A stretch of 64,000 bases of DNA, taken from Verrucomicrobiota bacterium. GTDB lineage: Bacteria > Verrucomicrobiota > Verrucomicrobiia > Verrucomicrobiales > DEV007. A model generated the notes under the pieces. It was not told the origin of the DNA. It did not search any database and saw only the letters and a list, made by a program, of their open reading frames with translations. The position numbers and the translations under genes are program-made. Of this stretch, positions 35,848-44,215 are shown in pieces (the first letter of the stretch is position 1; each line of letters begins with the position of its first letter). The stretch lies in contig JAHDID010000012.1 in assembly GCA_020630975.1 (NCBI GenBank), forward strand, positions 23,216 through 87,215. The letters run 5' to 3'.

Positions 35848-35878
35848 GATCAGTCCTATCCGTCCGATAGGACTGATC
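35848..35878. terminator. Strong hairpin downstream of carB
   Basis: Perfect 13-bp arms GATCAGTCCTATC (35848-35860) and GATAGGACTGATC (35866-35878) with a 5-nt loop, 10 bp beyond the carB stop codon on the minus strand. The following bases on that strand are not T-rich, so it is either a T-less terminator or an RNA-stabilising stem. Confidence 0.65.
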
Positions 35879-35888
35879 TGTCTCACGA

Positions 35889-38800
35889 CTAGCCGTGGTA
35901 GTCTTGAAGCGGAGTCACGGCTAGAGCGGCCTGCTTCTGCGAGGCGATCGCGTTCACACTGGCGCGGGCGGCGCGTAGTGTTGTCAGGATCGGCACTCGG
36001 TTGGCTAGGGCTCCAGAGCGGATGCGAACCTCGTCGCGGCGAGGGGTCTGACCACTTGGCGTATTGATCACTAGGGCGATCTCGCCGTTCTTGATCATAT
36101 CGAGCACGTTGGGGCGGCCTTGAGCGAGTTTGTTGAGTCGCTCGACTGGTACTCCCTGTTCTTCGATCATGTCGGCAGTTCCGTAGGTCGAGCATAGCTC
36201 AAAGCCTAGCTCGTGGAATTGCTTGGCCAGCTGCACGGCTTCATCTTTATCGCGGTCTTTCACGCTGATGAAGATCTTGCCCTCTAATGGCAGTGGTGAG
36301 CTGGCAGCCATCTGGGCCTTGGCATAGGCCATACCGATGTCGGAGTCGATACCCATCACCTCGCCGGTGGACTTCATCTCGGGTCCGAGAGAGATGTCGA
36401 TACCGGGGAATTTGCTGAATGGGAAGACCGCTTCCTTCACTGAGAAATGATCTGGTAGAATGGACTCGGTGAAGCCGAGGTCGGCGAGCTTTTCACCAGC
36501 CATGATCTTGGCAGCGAGCTTGGCCAGTGGCACACCGATCGCCTTGGAGACAAATGGCACGGTACGTGAGGCACGTGGGTTCACCTCGATCACATACAGC
36601 TCCTCGTCTTTCACGGCGAACTGGATATTCATGAGACCGCGCACCTCTAGCTCGATGGCCAGGGCTTTGGCGGCGACCACGATCTGGTCTTTCATCTTCT
36701 GGCTGAGGGTGAAAGATGGGATCACACAAGCCGAGTCGCCGGAGTGGATACCGGCCTCCTCGATGTGCTCCATGATGGCACCGACCACCGCGATCTCGCC
36801 GTCGCAGATACAGTCCACATCCACCTCGGTAGCGTCCTCTAGGAATTGGTCGACTAGGATCGGGCGCTCGGGGCTGGCCTCTACGGCATTCTGCATGTAC
36901 TCCTGCAGTTGCTCATCATCATAGACGATCATCATCGCCCGTCCACCTAGGACGAAAGATGGGCGCACGAGCACCGGATAGCTGATGCGGTTGGCGATCT
37001 CGATCGCCTCATCCACGGATACAGCGGTACCAGCAGGGGCCTGCTTTAGCTCCAGCTTGTCGAGTAGGGCTGAGAAAAATTTGCGGTCCTCGGCCAGCTC
37101 GATACTCTTCGGCGAGGTACCGATGATGTTGCAGCCGTGGCGCTCCATGTCGGCAGCGAGGTTTAGCGGTGTCTGACCGCCAAACTGCACGATCGCTCCC
37201 CAGCACTCTTCCTGCTCGTAGATATTCAGTACATCCTCTAGGGTGAGTGGCTCGAAAAACAGCTTATCCGAGATGTCGTAGTCGGTGGAGACGGTCTCGG
37301 GGTTCGAGTTGACCATGATGGTCTCGAAGCCCAGCTCCTTCAGCGCGAAAGAGGCGTGTACACAGCAGTAGTCAAACTCGATGCCCTGGCCGATACGATT
37401 CGGGCCACCACCGAGGATCATCACCTTCTTCTTGTCGGTCTGGCGAGCTTCATTCTCGATGCCGTAGGTGGAGTAAAAATAAGGCGTGTACGCCTCGAAC
37501 TCCGCCGCACAGGTATCCACCAGGCGGTAGGTTGGCGTTACGCCAGCTTCCTTACGCGCAGCGCGCACCTCGTCGGCAGTGGTGCCGGTGAGATGGGCGA
37601 TCTGGGGATCGGACATACCGATCTTCTTCGCTTTGAGAAAGTCGTACTCGGCGAGGTCGGTGCCGAGAGCGGCTTCCTTCTTCAGGATGTCCTCGATATT
37701 CTGCAGGAACCAGGGGTCCATGCCGGTCAGGCGCTGGATTTTCTCCAAACTCAGACCTGCCTCGAAGCCGAGACGGATGAAGAAGATGCGCATCGCATTG
37801 GGCGTAGCTAGGCGCTCTTTGATGTAGTCGACATTCGGCGTACCGTCTTTGCCATCACTACCCAGGCCAAAGCGCCCGATCTCGAGCGAGCGCAGGGCTT
37901 TTTGCAGCGATTCTTTGAAGGTGCGTCCGATCGACATGGCCTCGCCGACACTCTTCATCTGAGTGGTCAGCGTGGCATCGGCATCGCGGAATTTCTCGAA
38001 AGTGAAGCGAGGGCACTTGGTGACCACGTAGTCGATCGATGGCTCGAAGCTAGCCGGTGTCTCGCGAGTGATGTCATTCGAGATCTCATCGAGCGTGTAG
38101 CCGACAGCCAGCTTGGCAGCGATCTTGGCGATCGGGAAGCCAGTGGCCTTTGAGGCTAGAGCCGACGATCGCGATACCCGTGGGTTCATCTCGATCACGA
38201 TCATCCGACCATTCTCGGGATTGATGGAAAACTGGATATTCGATCCACCAGTCTCCACACCGATCTCGCGGATGATGGCGAAAGACGCATCGCGCATCCA
38301 CTGATACTCGCGGTCGGTCAGGGTCTGGGCAGGAGCCACGGTGATCGAGTCGCCGGTGTGCACACCCATGGGGTCGAAGTTTTCGATGGAGCAGATGATC
38401 ACGCAGTTGTCCGCACGGTCGCGCATCACCTCCATCTCGTACTCTTTCCAGCCGAGCAGGGATTCCTCGATGAGCACCTCCGTGACGGGCGACATATCCA
38501 GTCCGCGCTTCACGATGGTGTCGAGTTCTTCCTTATTGTAAGCGATACCACCGCCGGTGCCACCTAGGGTGAAGGCGGGTCGAATGATCAGGGGGAATGA
38601 GCCGATCTCCTCAGCGATCTGATGGGACTCATCCATCGTGTGCGCCACGCCGGACTGGGGTAGATCGAGGCCGATTTTCAGCATCGCCTCTTTAAACTTC
38701 AGTCGATCCTCGCCCTTCTCGATGGCATCAGCATTGGCACCGATCATTTTCACTCCAGCTTTGTCCAGAAAGCCCGAGTGGAATAGCTCCATCGCTGTAT

Positions 38801-39089
38801 TCAGCGCGGTCTGGCCACCTAGAGTCGGTAGCAGGGCATCGGGCTTTTCCTTCTCGATGATCTTCTCCACCACAGCCGCCGTGATCGGCTCCACATAAGT
38901 CCGCGAGGCGAACTCTGGGTCGGTCATGATGGTAGCGGGGTTACTGTTGACCAGTACCACCTCATAGCCCTCCTCTTGCAGGGCTTTACAGGCTTGGACT
39001 CCAGAATAGTCGAACTCGCAGCCCTGGCCTATGACAATAGGTCCAGAGCCGATTAGCAGGATCTTTTTGATCGAATTATCGCGCGGCAT
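35889..39089 (-). CDS. carB: Carbamoyl-phosphate synthase large subunit
   Basis: Makes carbamoyl phosphate from bicarbonate, ATP and ammonia supplied by the CarA glutaminase, feeding pyrimidine and arginine synthesis. At 1066 aa it has the normal length. Two homologous ATP-grasp halves are visible: first half [23 protein letters not shown] through [20 protein letters not shown], second half [20 protein letters not shown] through [22 protein letters not shown]-terminal MGS-like allosteric domain (about 930-1066) includes [10 protein letters not shown]. Cytosolic. carA is not in the window. No truncation or odd residue was noticed. Confidence 0.98.
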   Translation of the reverse strand: MPRDNSIKKILLIGSGPIVIGQGCEFDYSGVQACKALQEEGYEVVLVNSNPATIMTDPEFASRTYVEPITAAVVEKIIEKEKPDALLPTLGGQTALNTAMELFHSGFLDKAGVKMIGANADAIEKGEDRLKFKEAMLKIGLDLPQSGVAHTMDESHQIAEEIGSFPLIIRPAFTLGGTGGGIAYNKEELDTIVKRGLDMSPVTEVLIEESLLGWKEYEMEVMRDRADNCVIICSIENFDPMGVHTGDSITVAPAQTLTDREYQWMRDASFAIIREIGVETGGSNIQFSINPENGRMIVIEMNPRVSRSSALASKATGFPIAKIAAKLAVGYTLDEISNDITRETPASFEPSIDYVVTKCPRFTFEKFRDADATLTTQMKSVGEAMSIGRTFKESLQKALRSLEIGRFGLGSDGKDGTPNVDYIKERLATPNAMRIFFIRLGFEAGLSLEKIQRLTGMDPWFLQNIEDILKKEAALGTDLAEYDFLKAKKIGMSDPQIAHLTGTTADEVRAARKEAGVTPTYRLVDTCAAEFEAYTPYFYSTYGIENEARQTDKKKVMILGGGPNRIGQGIEFDYCCVHASFALKELGFETIMVNSNPETVSTDYDISDKLFFEPLTLEDVLNIYEQEECWGAIVQFGGQTPLNLAADMERHGCNIIGTSPKSIELAEDRKFFSALLDKLELKQAPAGTAVSVDEAIEIANRISYPVLVRPSFVLGGRAMMIVYDDEQLQEYMQNAVEASPERPILVDQFLEDATEVDVDCICDGEIAVVGAIMEHIEEAGIHSGDSACVIPSFTLSQKMKDQIVVAAKALAIELEVRGLMNIQFAVKDEELYVIEVNPRASRTVPFVSKAIGVPLAKLAAKIMAGEKLADLGFTESILPDHFSVKEAVFPFSKFPGIDISLGPEMKSTGEVMGIDSDIGMAYAKAQMAASSPLPLEGKIFISVKDRDKDEAVQLAKQFHELGFELCSTYGTADMIEEQGVPVERLNKLAQGRPNVLDMIKNGEIALVINTPSGQTPRRDEVRIRSGALANRVPILTTLRAARASVNAIASQKQAALAVTPLQDYHG

Positions 39090-39419
39090 TTTCTCTTATG
39101 AAATTCGCTCACCTTGAAGCGGAATTTAAGAAGTTCAAACGGATTCGAGAGGGAAAGGCGTTTCGTTTGTCGCTCTGGAGTGTTTGTGCGAAAAACAGTC
39201 GTTAGGCAGGGTTGCGGGCTTTGGGCGAACTTCCAAAATGGGCGGTAAAAATGAGAAAAAATGGGATTCACGATTTTAGTTAAGATGTCTTAGAAAAAAC
39301 TTGAAATTTACGCTCGTGCATCCCATAGGTGACCCGTTCTCAGTTCTTAGTCAGATTTGGGGGGGCTCCCTTGCTTCAAGATTGCTGGTTTAGAGAGAGG
39401 ATACTCAACAAGATTAACT
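39090..39419. other. Gene-free spacer between carB and porin-like gene
   Basis: 330 bp separating the divergent carB and porin-like genes. It contains no credible ORF. Poly-A and poly-T rich segments near 39250-39300 and a G-run near 39359-39366 were noted. Promoters for both genes should lie here, but no clear motif or hairpin was identified. Confidence 0.5.
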
Positions 39420-40205
39420 ATGACTACTAAACTATTAACTCTGAGCCTCCTGATTGGAGGTATGATGTTCAGCGGCAACGCTGGTGATTATACTATTTCT
39501 TGCAAGCAGCCTGCCGATGCTTGCCCTAGCTACGATGGCTCTATCTCTTTTGGCTACGATTCTGATTACATTTGGCGTGGTATGCAGTTCGCTGACGAGT
39601 CTATTTGGGGTGACATCAACTACACTTTCGGTGACTTGACGGTTGGAATCTGGGTGCTGAAGGCACTGCCTGGCGATGCACGTTTTGGTGATGAAGTTGA
39701 TCTTTATGCCAGCTATGCTCTACCAAGCTTTCTTGGATTTGATGCAGAGGTTGGTTACACAAACTATCGTATTGATCAAATCAACGGTGTTTCGCAAAAC
39801 GATAGCCATGAGTTTTATTTGGCCCTAAGTCGCGAGGTAGCTCCTCTCAATGCGACAGTAGCTTATTCCTTTGCTCATGACATCACTTTGGAGACTACCT
39901 ATCAGGAGTTGACTCTTAATCGCACGATCCCATTGGCTGGTCTAGATTTGGACCTAACTTCTGGTATTGGTTATTGGTCTGGGCAGGCGTTTTCCGGGCA
40001 GTCTGGTGCGAGTCACACATTCTCAGTGCTTTCCACGACTTTCGATGTGAACTGTCAGCTTTCGCTCACACCTTATGTTGGTTACACTAATAGCCTTCCT
40101 GGTGGTCCATCTCACCCAAATGCAATGGGTGGTCGCTTTTCTCAGGGTGGTGGTTCTGCTGGAGACCAGTTCTACGGTGGTGTTTCTGCTAGCTGGGCAT
40201 TCTAA
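39420..40205 (+). CDS. Outer-membrane beta-barrel (TorF-like putative porin)
   Basis: 261 aa from ATG 39420, which opens a signal peptide (LLTLSLLIGGMMFSGNAG); an upstream open frame starts at 39357. The body alternates amphipathic beta strands (SISFGYDSDYIWRGMQFADE, DLTVGIWVLKAL) and ends in Phe (GVSASWAF), the usual C-terminal signature of outer-membrane barrels. The YIWRG segment and overall layout recall the TorF/TIGR02001 group of putative porins. Two cysteines (ISCKQPADAC) lie near the mature N-terminus. A factor-independent terminator follows. Confidence 0.8.
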   Translation: MTTKLLTLSLLIGGMMFSGNAGDYTISCKQPADACPSYDGSISFGYDSDYIWRGMQFADESIWGDINYTFGDLTVGIWVLKALPGDARFGDEVDLYASYALPSFLGFDAEVGYTNYRIDQINGVSQNDSHEFYLALSREVAPLNATVAYSFAHDITLETTYQELTLNRTIPLAGLDLDLTSGIGYWSGQAFSGQSGASHTFSVLSTTFDVNCQLSLTPYVGYTNSLPGGPSHPNAMGGRFSQGGGSAGDQFYGGVSASWAF

Positions 40206-40235
40206 GCTAGTTGCTAAATACATTTTTATTGGGAG

Positions 40236-40263
40236 CGCTGACCTTAGGGTCAGCGTTTTTTTT
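40236..40263 (+). terminator. Rho-independent terminator of the porin-like gene
   Basis: CGCTGACC (40236-40243) pairs with GGTCAGCG (40248-40255) around a TTAG loop, followed by eight T residues (40256-40263). It is 30 bp after the stop codon. This is the clearest classical terminator in the window together with 54321-54360. Confidence 0.92.
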
Positions 40264-40347
40264 GTCGGGAGCGCATGGGGTGTAGTTTTTTGGGGCAGGT
40301 ACTCGCTGGTATTGTTTTAGAATACGGCGTGTGATATTTGGGTAGAA

Positions 40348-40385
40348 TTCAATAGGGTGTAATTTCCGCTCAATAGGGTTTAATC
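40348..40385 (+). repeat. AATAGGGT tandem element, two units, 21-bp period
   Basis: CAATAGGGT at 40350-40358 and again at 40371-40379, exactly 21 bp apart, framed by TTC on the left and TTTAATCG on the right, as in the copies at 25716 and 51937. It lies in the spacer upstream of the DUF697-like gene. Confidence 0.75.
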
Positions 40386-40529
40386 GTTTGAATATGCTCT
40401 GAAAGATCAACATAGCGCCATTGTGGTCGTGGTTTTGTGCTTTGTTGAGCATCTAGAGGTCGGCGCGATTGTAAAACTAGAGGCGGTTTGTAATGGTCAA
40501 AAGATGGGTGGTCCCGTAATCTCAGCGCC

Positions 40530-41168
40530 ATGCAAGAAAACGAACCGCACGCAAATCATGGTGCAGAAGAGTCTGAGAATCCGATCGTCCTTTCAACACA
40601 GTCATCCCTAGAGCTGGATGCTGCTTCAGACAAGATCATCCGTACGCACACGGTATGGGCGATTTGTGCGGGTGCGATGCCTTTGCCGCTATTTGATATT
40701 GCGGCCGTTACGGCGGTGCAGATGGATGCGCTGAAGCAGTTAGCGAAACTGCATGGTGTCGATTATTCCGGTGCTACTGGCAAGAACTTTGTGACGGCGC
40801 TGACTGGGAGTACCTTTGCTCGGTTGGGTGCTAGTCTGATCAAGGTGATCCCCGGTGTGGGCTCTGCTATTGGTGGTGTGAGCATGATGGCGATGTCTGG
40901 TGCTTCGACCTATGCGGTCTGTCAGGTGGCTGTGAATCACTTCAAAACCAAGGGGGATTTTCTCGATGTCGATTTGGAGCCTGCTAAAAGCGCCTACAAG
41001 GAAGCGCTGGAAAAGGGGAAGAAGTTCGCCAAGTCCTTTGAGGGGAAAGAGAAGCAGGCTAACTCAACCTACGATCTGCTAAAAGAACTCGAACACCTGA
41101 AAAGTGAGGGCCTGCTCACGGAAGAGGAGTTTGAGAAAAAGCGCGAAGAAGTCCTGGGTCGGCTATAG
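40530..41168 (+). CDS. DUF697-like protein with C-terminal SHOCT domain
   Basis: 212 aa. The central segment has the hydrophobic, Gly/Ala-rich pattern of DUF697-type membrane-associated proteins (ICAGAMPLPLFDIAAVTAVQ and LIKVIPGVGSAIGGVSMMAM). The C-terminal about 35 residues form a SHOCT module (LLKELEHLKSEGLLTEEEFE), a short helical hairpin often appended to proteins of varied function and thought to aid oligomerisation. No signal peptide was seen, so it is probably associated with the inner membrane. The role is unknown. Confidence 0.8.
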   Translation: MQENEPHANHGAEESENPIVLSTQSSLELDAASDKIIRTHTVWAICAGAMPLPLFDIAAVTAVQMDALKQLAKLHGVDYSGATGKNFVTALTGSTFARLGASLIKVIPGVGSAIGGVSMMAMSGASTYAVCQVAVNHFKTKGDFLDVDLEPAKSAYKEALEKGKKFAKSFEGKEKQANSTYDLLKELEHLKSEGLLTEEEFEKKREEVLGRL

Positions 41169-41234
41169 GCGACAAGGGGTAGCGAAAGTTCCGATGGTGT
41201 TTATTTATGGCACCTGAGGTGTGGCTAGGATATT

Positions 41235-42767
41235 TTAGTCCCGCAACTCGACTGGTAGGGCCTGTTGCGGAAAGTCCTGATAACTCACAGCTCGCGCGAA
41301 GCGGTAGATCGCCATGGTGCCGACTGAAGTCGAGCGGCCATCGGATGTGGCTGGGAAAGGACCGCCATGGACCATACTGGAGCACACCTCCACGCCTGTG
41401 CCGAAGCCATTGAAGATCACTCGGCCGGATTTTTGCTCGGCCACGGCGACTAGAGGTAGGGCGCTATCGCTATCCTCCTCAGGACAGTGGATGCTGATCG
41501 TGAGCTGGCCCTCGAGCGGCTGTAGAGCCCTGGCTAGCTGATCGGTATCGCGATAGGTCACGAGTAGTGTAGCGGGGCCAAAGACTTCTTCTGCTAGGTC
41601 GGCATTGGCCTGAAAGGTTTCCAAGCTAGTCTGAAACACAGCTGGTGCTGCCTGTCCCGTTCCCTCGGCGTCGGTTTTTGCGATAGTTTGGACGCCTACT
41701 TGTTCACTCAGGTGGTTCACTCCTTCGCGATAGCTCTGGCAGATGCCGGTATTGAGCATCGTCGCTCCGGAACCCTCCTGGGCCAGCCGGCCCAACTCCT
41801 TGACAAAGTCCTGGCTGCCAGACTCCGGGATGAACATGAGGCCGGGATTGGTGCAGAACTGCCCGACACCCATGGTGAGAGAGGTGTAGGCAGAGGCAGC
41901 GAGAGCCGTACTGCTCTCGCCCAAGGCGCTAGGCAGGATGATCACAGGATTGATCGAGCTCATCTCGGCGTAGACGGGGATGGGCTGCTTTCTCTGGGCA
42001 GCAGTATCCATGAGTGCTCTGCCTGCCTGGAAAGAGCCAGTGAAGCCGACTGCTTGGATCGCATCGGCCTGGACTAGACTTTGGCCCAGAGATCTGCCAG
42101 GGCCATGTAGCATGGAAAACACACCCTCTGGCATGGAGGTGGACTGAGCCGCATCGACGATGCACTGGGCGACCAGCTCCGATAGCCCAGGGTGAGAGCT
42201 GTGTGCCTTGACGATCACAGGGCAGCCTGCAGCTAGAGCGGAGGCGGTATCGCCACCGGCGACTGAAAAAGCTAATGGGAAATTCGAAGCGGCGAACACC
42301 GCGACAGGGCCGATCGGGCGATACATCGAACGGATATCGGGTTTCGGCACTGGGGCGCGATCTGGCTGTGCCGTCTCGATGCGGGCGTCGACCCAGCTAC
42401 CATCTCGCACGAGAGCCGCAAACATCCGGAGTTGTCCGATGACTCGGCCGCTCTCGCCTCGCATGCGTGGCTCTGGCAGGCCTGTCTCCAGAGGGCCGCG
42501 CTCGGCGATGGCGTCTACCGAGGCCTCGACATTGGCGGCGATAGCTTCGAGGAAGGCGGCGCGCTGCTCACCAGACGTGTTTTTGTACTGATGAAAAGCC
42601 TGTTCCGCGAGAGCGAGGGCTTTTTCTACCTCGGCGTCGCTAGCCTGGTAAATTGGCGGGTCTAGAGGGCTGTCAGTCGCAGGATCGATCGCATGGCCGC
42701 ATACGGTGTCGGTCACACCTCGCTGATAGCCTATGAAAGAAGTTCCGGTGAGAGCTGATGATGACAT
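41235..42767 (-). CDS. Aldehyde dehydrogenase, 2-oxoglutarate-semialdehyde-dehydrogenase type
   Basis: NAD(P)-dependent aldehyde dehydrogenase, 510 aa, with Asn162 (AASNFPLAF), general base Glu268 (PVYAEMSSINP) and catalytic Cys305 (GVGQFCTNPGL). The CTNPG context, long N-terminus and AEMSSINP motif are those of 2-oxoglutarate (alpha-ketoglutaric) semialdehyde dehydrogenases, the last enzyme of oxidative pentose, glucarate or hydroxyproline routes. The FAH-family protein at 47668-48825 resembles the dehydratase preceding it in such routes. The physiological pathway is inferred. Confidence 0.9.
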   Translation of the reverse strand: MSSSALTGTSFIGYQRGVTDTVCGHAIDPATDSPLDPPIYQASDAEVEKALALAEQAFHQYKNTSGEQRAAFLEAIAANVEASVDAIAERGPLETGLPEPRMRGESGRVIGQLRMFAALVRDGSWVDARIETAQPDRAPVPKPDIRSMYRPIGPVAVFAASNFPLAFSVAGGDTASALAAGCPVIVKAHSSHPGLSELVAQCIVDAAQSTSMPEGVFSMLHGPGRSLGQSLVQADAIQAVGFTGSFQAGRALMDTAAQRKQPIPVYAEMSSINPVIILPSALGESSTALAASAYTSLTMGVGQFCTNPGLMFIPESGSQDFVKELGRLAQEGSGATMLNTGICQSYREGVNHLSEQVGVQTIAKTDAEGTGQAAPAVFQTSLETFQANADLAEEVFGPATLLVTYRDTDQLARALQPLEGQLTISIHCPEEDSDSALPLVAVAEQKSGRVIFNGFGTGVEVCSSMVHGGPFPATSDGRSTSVGTMAIYRFARAVSYQDFPQQALPVELRD

Positions 42768-42904
42768 GTTCTCATAGTGCGAGAGTTTGATGCTATTGCG
42801 AGTTCAATCGTCCCCAACTTGTGTCCTTGAATTCTAGAATTTAAAGCTTTTATAGAGATCGAAAATGTAGTAAGGAAAAAGACGTGTTGATGATATAGGG
42901 TAAA

Positions 42905-43636
42905 ATGAGCAGCAAGCTACACTTGGTTACTTACCTGAGTAAGATCTGTAAGGTGCAGAACCCCAATGGCTTAGAATTGTCAGATCGGATCCTTGAGAAG
43001 TCTCGTCCATATAATCAGTCTGTCGGGATTTCTGGTGTATTGGTGATGTGTGACGGTTCTTTCCTGCAAGTTCTAGAGGGACCTGAGGAGCACGTGCGCT
43101 CATTGTTCGCAAAGATCGAAAAGGATCCGCGTCACACGGATGTGAGGGTCTTAGTGGATCGGCCGATCGAGCATCGCCAATTCGGTGATTGGGCGATGGC
43201 GTGCGCTGACTTGGCTAGTGATGGGATGGCTCTCAAAAGTGCTTTTATTCGGTTGGAGACCACATCTTCAATGGATCTAGCTCGGGATTTTGAGTTTATT
43301 TCGGAGTATATCACACTGCTCCAGCGTCACATCCAGTCACAAGAGGGGCGTGTCGAAAGCGACCGACAGATTCAGGATCGGATTCACATCCTTTATGATA
43401 AGGCCTGTCGCTATGCCCACATTATCAAACAGTTGAGCCTACTCACTCAACGTGAGCGCGAGGTTATGCGCTGGGTGGTTGCTGGTAATACCAATCGCGA
43501 GATAGCGGATGAGTTGAACATCGCTGAGACTACGATAAAAATCCATAGAGGTCGGGTGATGCGCAAGTTGGGGCTAAAGTCTTTACCAGAATTGGTGCGA
43601 GCCCACGATCGACTCGCATTGATATCGATGCTCTAA
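42905..43636 (+). CDS. BLUF-domain blue-light receptor fused to LuxR-type DNA-binding domain
   Basis: 243 aa. Residues 1-100 form a BLUF flavin domain with the photochemical residues in place: Tyr10 (HLVTYLS), Asn37 (SRPYNQSVGISG), Gln55 (GSFLQVLEG), and Trp96/Met98 (GDWAMAC). Residues about 110-170 are a helical linker. The C-terminus is a GerE/LuxR helix-turn-helix (LTQREREVMRWVVAGNTNRE, IADELNIAETTIKIHRGRVM). It should bind FAD, respond to blue light and regulate transcription directly. Divergent from the aldehyde dehydrogenase and followed by a BlaI-like gene; the targets are unknown. Confidence 0.93.
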   Translation: MSSKLHLVTYLSKICKVQNPNGLELSDRILEKSRPYNQSVGISGVLVMCDGSFLQVLEGPEEHVRSLFAKIEKDPRHTDVRVLVDRPIEHRQFGDWAMACADLASDGMALKSAFIRLETTSSMDLARDFEFISEYITLLQRHIQSQEGRVESDRQIQDRIHILYDKACRYAHIIKQLSLLTQREREVMRWVVAGNTNREIADELNIAETTIKIHRGRVMRKLGLKSLPELVRAHDRLALISML

Positions 43637-43711
43637 TTAGTTGACAATAAAGGAAATACTACCTTAGTATAATTATGGTGACACATTGGTGTCGCCGCTG
43701 CCTCTTGGCAT

Positions 43712-44143
43712 ATGCCATCCCTTCCTTTTATGTTTATACAGACTAACCCAAGTCCTCGATCACCAATCATACTCAGCGACAATCAGTGGGCCATTATGGA
43801 AATCCTTTGGGAATGCCAGATGGTTTCTGACGTTGCATTATTAGAGCAGTTACAGAAAGTCGGGAAATTTTCTGATTCTCCTACTGATTTTGGTATCTGC
43901 ATCACTGAATTGGAGGTAAAGGATGTGATACAACGCGTCGGCCGAGGTCGTGAGGCAAAAATCCTGCCTTCGATCACGATGGAGGAAGCTTGCCAGTCAA
44001 CAGCTCATCATCTAATCAAAACGCTGCCTGCAGCGGCGGTTTTGCCGGTAGTATTGATTTTGGTGCAGCGGTTCGACTTGAGTCAGGGTTTGAAAGATCA
44101 GATCCAAAACCTTCTTGAAATGGTCATGACTCGCGATAGCTAG
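43712..44143 (+). CDS. BlaI/MecI-like winged-helix protein, divergent
   Basis: 143 aa. Near the N-terminus LSDNQWAIMEILWE matches the opening helix of BlaI/MecI/CopY repressors, and the following pattern up to VGRGREAKILPSITMEEAC fits a winged helix with its wing and the start of the dimerisation helices. The rest (about 105-143) is a hydrophobic helix (AAAVLPVVLILVQRFDL). ATG 43712 or the Met six codons later could be the start. It follows the BLUF-LuxR gene on the same strand 75 bp away. Regulatory function is plausible but weakly supported. Confidence 0.6.
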   Translation: MPSLPFMFIQTNPSPRSPIILSDNQWAIMEILWECQMVSDVALLEQLQKVGKFSDSPTDFGICITELEVKDVIQRVGRGREAKILPSITMEEACQSTAHHLIKTLPAAAVLPVVLILVQRFDLSQGLKDQIQNLLEMVMTRDS

Positions 44144-44215
44144 TTTGGTTTTTGCGGTTTTTCTATTCCTTTATTCCGTAATTGCGGCTACTAGCTTCGA
44201 TAGTAGTATCGGCAT

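Noticed and set aside
35689-35888. A tRNA or rRNA gene in the carB-pilin spacer
   Set aside because: No cloverleaf, no T-loop GTTCRA pattern and no CCA end were seen; the stem at 35848-35878 is a simple hairpin.
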